Positions 22,459 to 22,584 of a stretch of DNA of 22,584 nt are shown here, in pieces; position 1 is the first letter of the stretch; each line of letters starts with the position of its first letter. This DNA is from a virus, in IMG/VR virus record IMGVR_UViG_3300027763_000250, positions 1-22,584 of that record; one strand, written 5' to 3'. The notes under the pieces were generated by a model. It was not told where the DNA came from. It did no database searches and saw nothing but the letters and a program-made list of their open reading frames with translations. The position numbers and the translations under genes were made by a program.

Positions 22459-22584
22459 TTACTTCTTAGCGTCGAGCCACTTCACAACCAATTCAACAGG
22501 GCCGTCATCCTTGCCCGTAAGTTCAGTGCGGGCCAGCTTGGGCACATGGTACTCAATCAAGTCCGAAAAGCACTTGATAGCCGC
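22459..22584 (-). CDS. terS: Terminase small subunit, C-terminal 41 residues (partial)
   Basis: The frame is open from the window edge to TAA at 22461-22459. It reads AAIKCFSDLIEYHVPKLART, then ELTGKDDGPVELVVKWLDAK, ending in K. YHVPKLARTELTGKDDGPVE matches the C-terminal pattern (LPKLARTELTGxDGGPxE) of small terminase subunits I know, which sits in the portal/large-subunit contact region. The large subunit follows by six bases, the expected order for the pair. The DNA-binding N-terminus is outside the window. Confidence 0.75.
   Translation of the reverse strand, partial: AAIKCFSDLIEYHVPKLARTELTGKDDGPVELVVKWLDAKK

Overview
This window is a continuous piece of a tailed double-stranded DNA phage genome of podovirus type, or a prophage of one. 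Every gene I accept lies on the minus strand, so the biological order runs from the high-coordinate end to the low-coordinate end. Genes are packed with stop/start overlaps (ATGA, GTGA, TAATG) or gaps of a few bases. No stretch over 300 bases lacks a coding or intron function, and I see no tRNA, rRNA, integrase, transposon or CRISPR. The sequence does not identify the host. The moderately GC-rich coding sequence and the set of small conserved proteins resemble environmental podoviruses of Proteobacteria, but that is an inference.

Layout in transcription order. (1) Packaging: the C-terminal end of a small terminase subunit (22584-22459) and a complete large terminase (22452-21115). (2) Four small proteins (21118-20067), two of them very basic and one rich in Pro, Met and Gly. 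(3) Portal (20044-17738). (4) Small conserved head-region proteins, including one with six 20-residue repeats (17741-16014). (5) Scaffolding protein (16017-15037). (6) Major capsid protein, split into two exons (15013-14856 and 14120-13277) by a 735-nt intron carrying a LAGLIDADG homing endonuclease. (7) A decoration-like protein, a DUF115-methyltransferase fusion, a small beta-rich protein and a conserved protein with an AT-hook-like motif (13254-10394). (8) Tail connector and a large tail hub/nozzle-type protein (10440-7986), then a GNAT acetyltransferase. (9) Three large internal or ejection-type proteins (7595-2840). (10) GTG-started tail fibre (2772-1702) and a sulfotransferase-like enzyme (1693-1037). 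(11) Small late genes: a DUF7936-like protein, an unlisted 48-residue protein, a one-helix membrane protein, a DUF5856-like protein and the first codons of another gene (1033-1).

The main discovery is the interrupted capsid gene. Exon 1 encodes the normal start of this capsid family and stops at a UAA right after ...GGNVIL. Exon 2 resumes with QEIMYND in the same protein. The 735 nt between them holds the endonuclease gene and paired elements matching a group I ribozyme core: P3, P4/P5 with the conserved GAAAC and CAA joining segments, P7, a GAAA-capped P8 and a GGAA-capped P9. Splicing would restore a 333-residue capsid protein. A simple gene caller would give the capsid gene a false 52-residue N-terminus translated from intron sequence.

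A second theme is that three modification-type enzymes (DUF115-methyltransferase, GNAT, sulfotransferase-like) sit inside the virion structural operon. They may modify virion or host-surface components. Their position supports late expression, but their targets are unknown.
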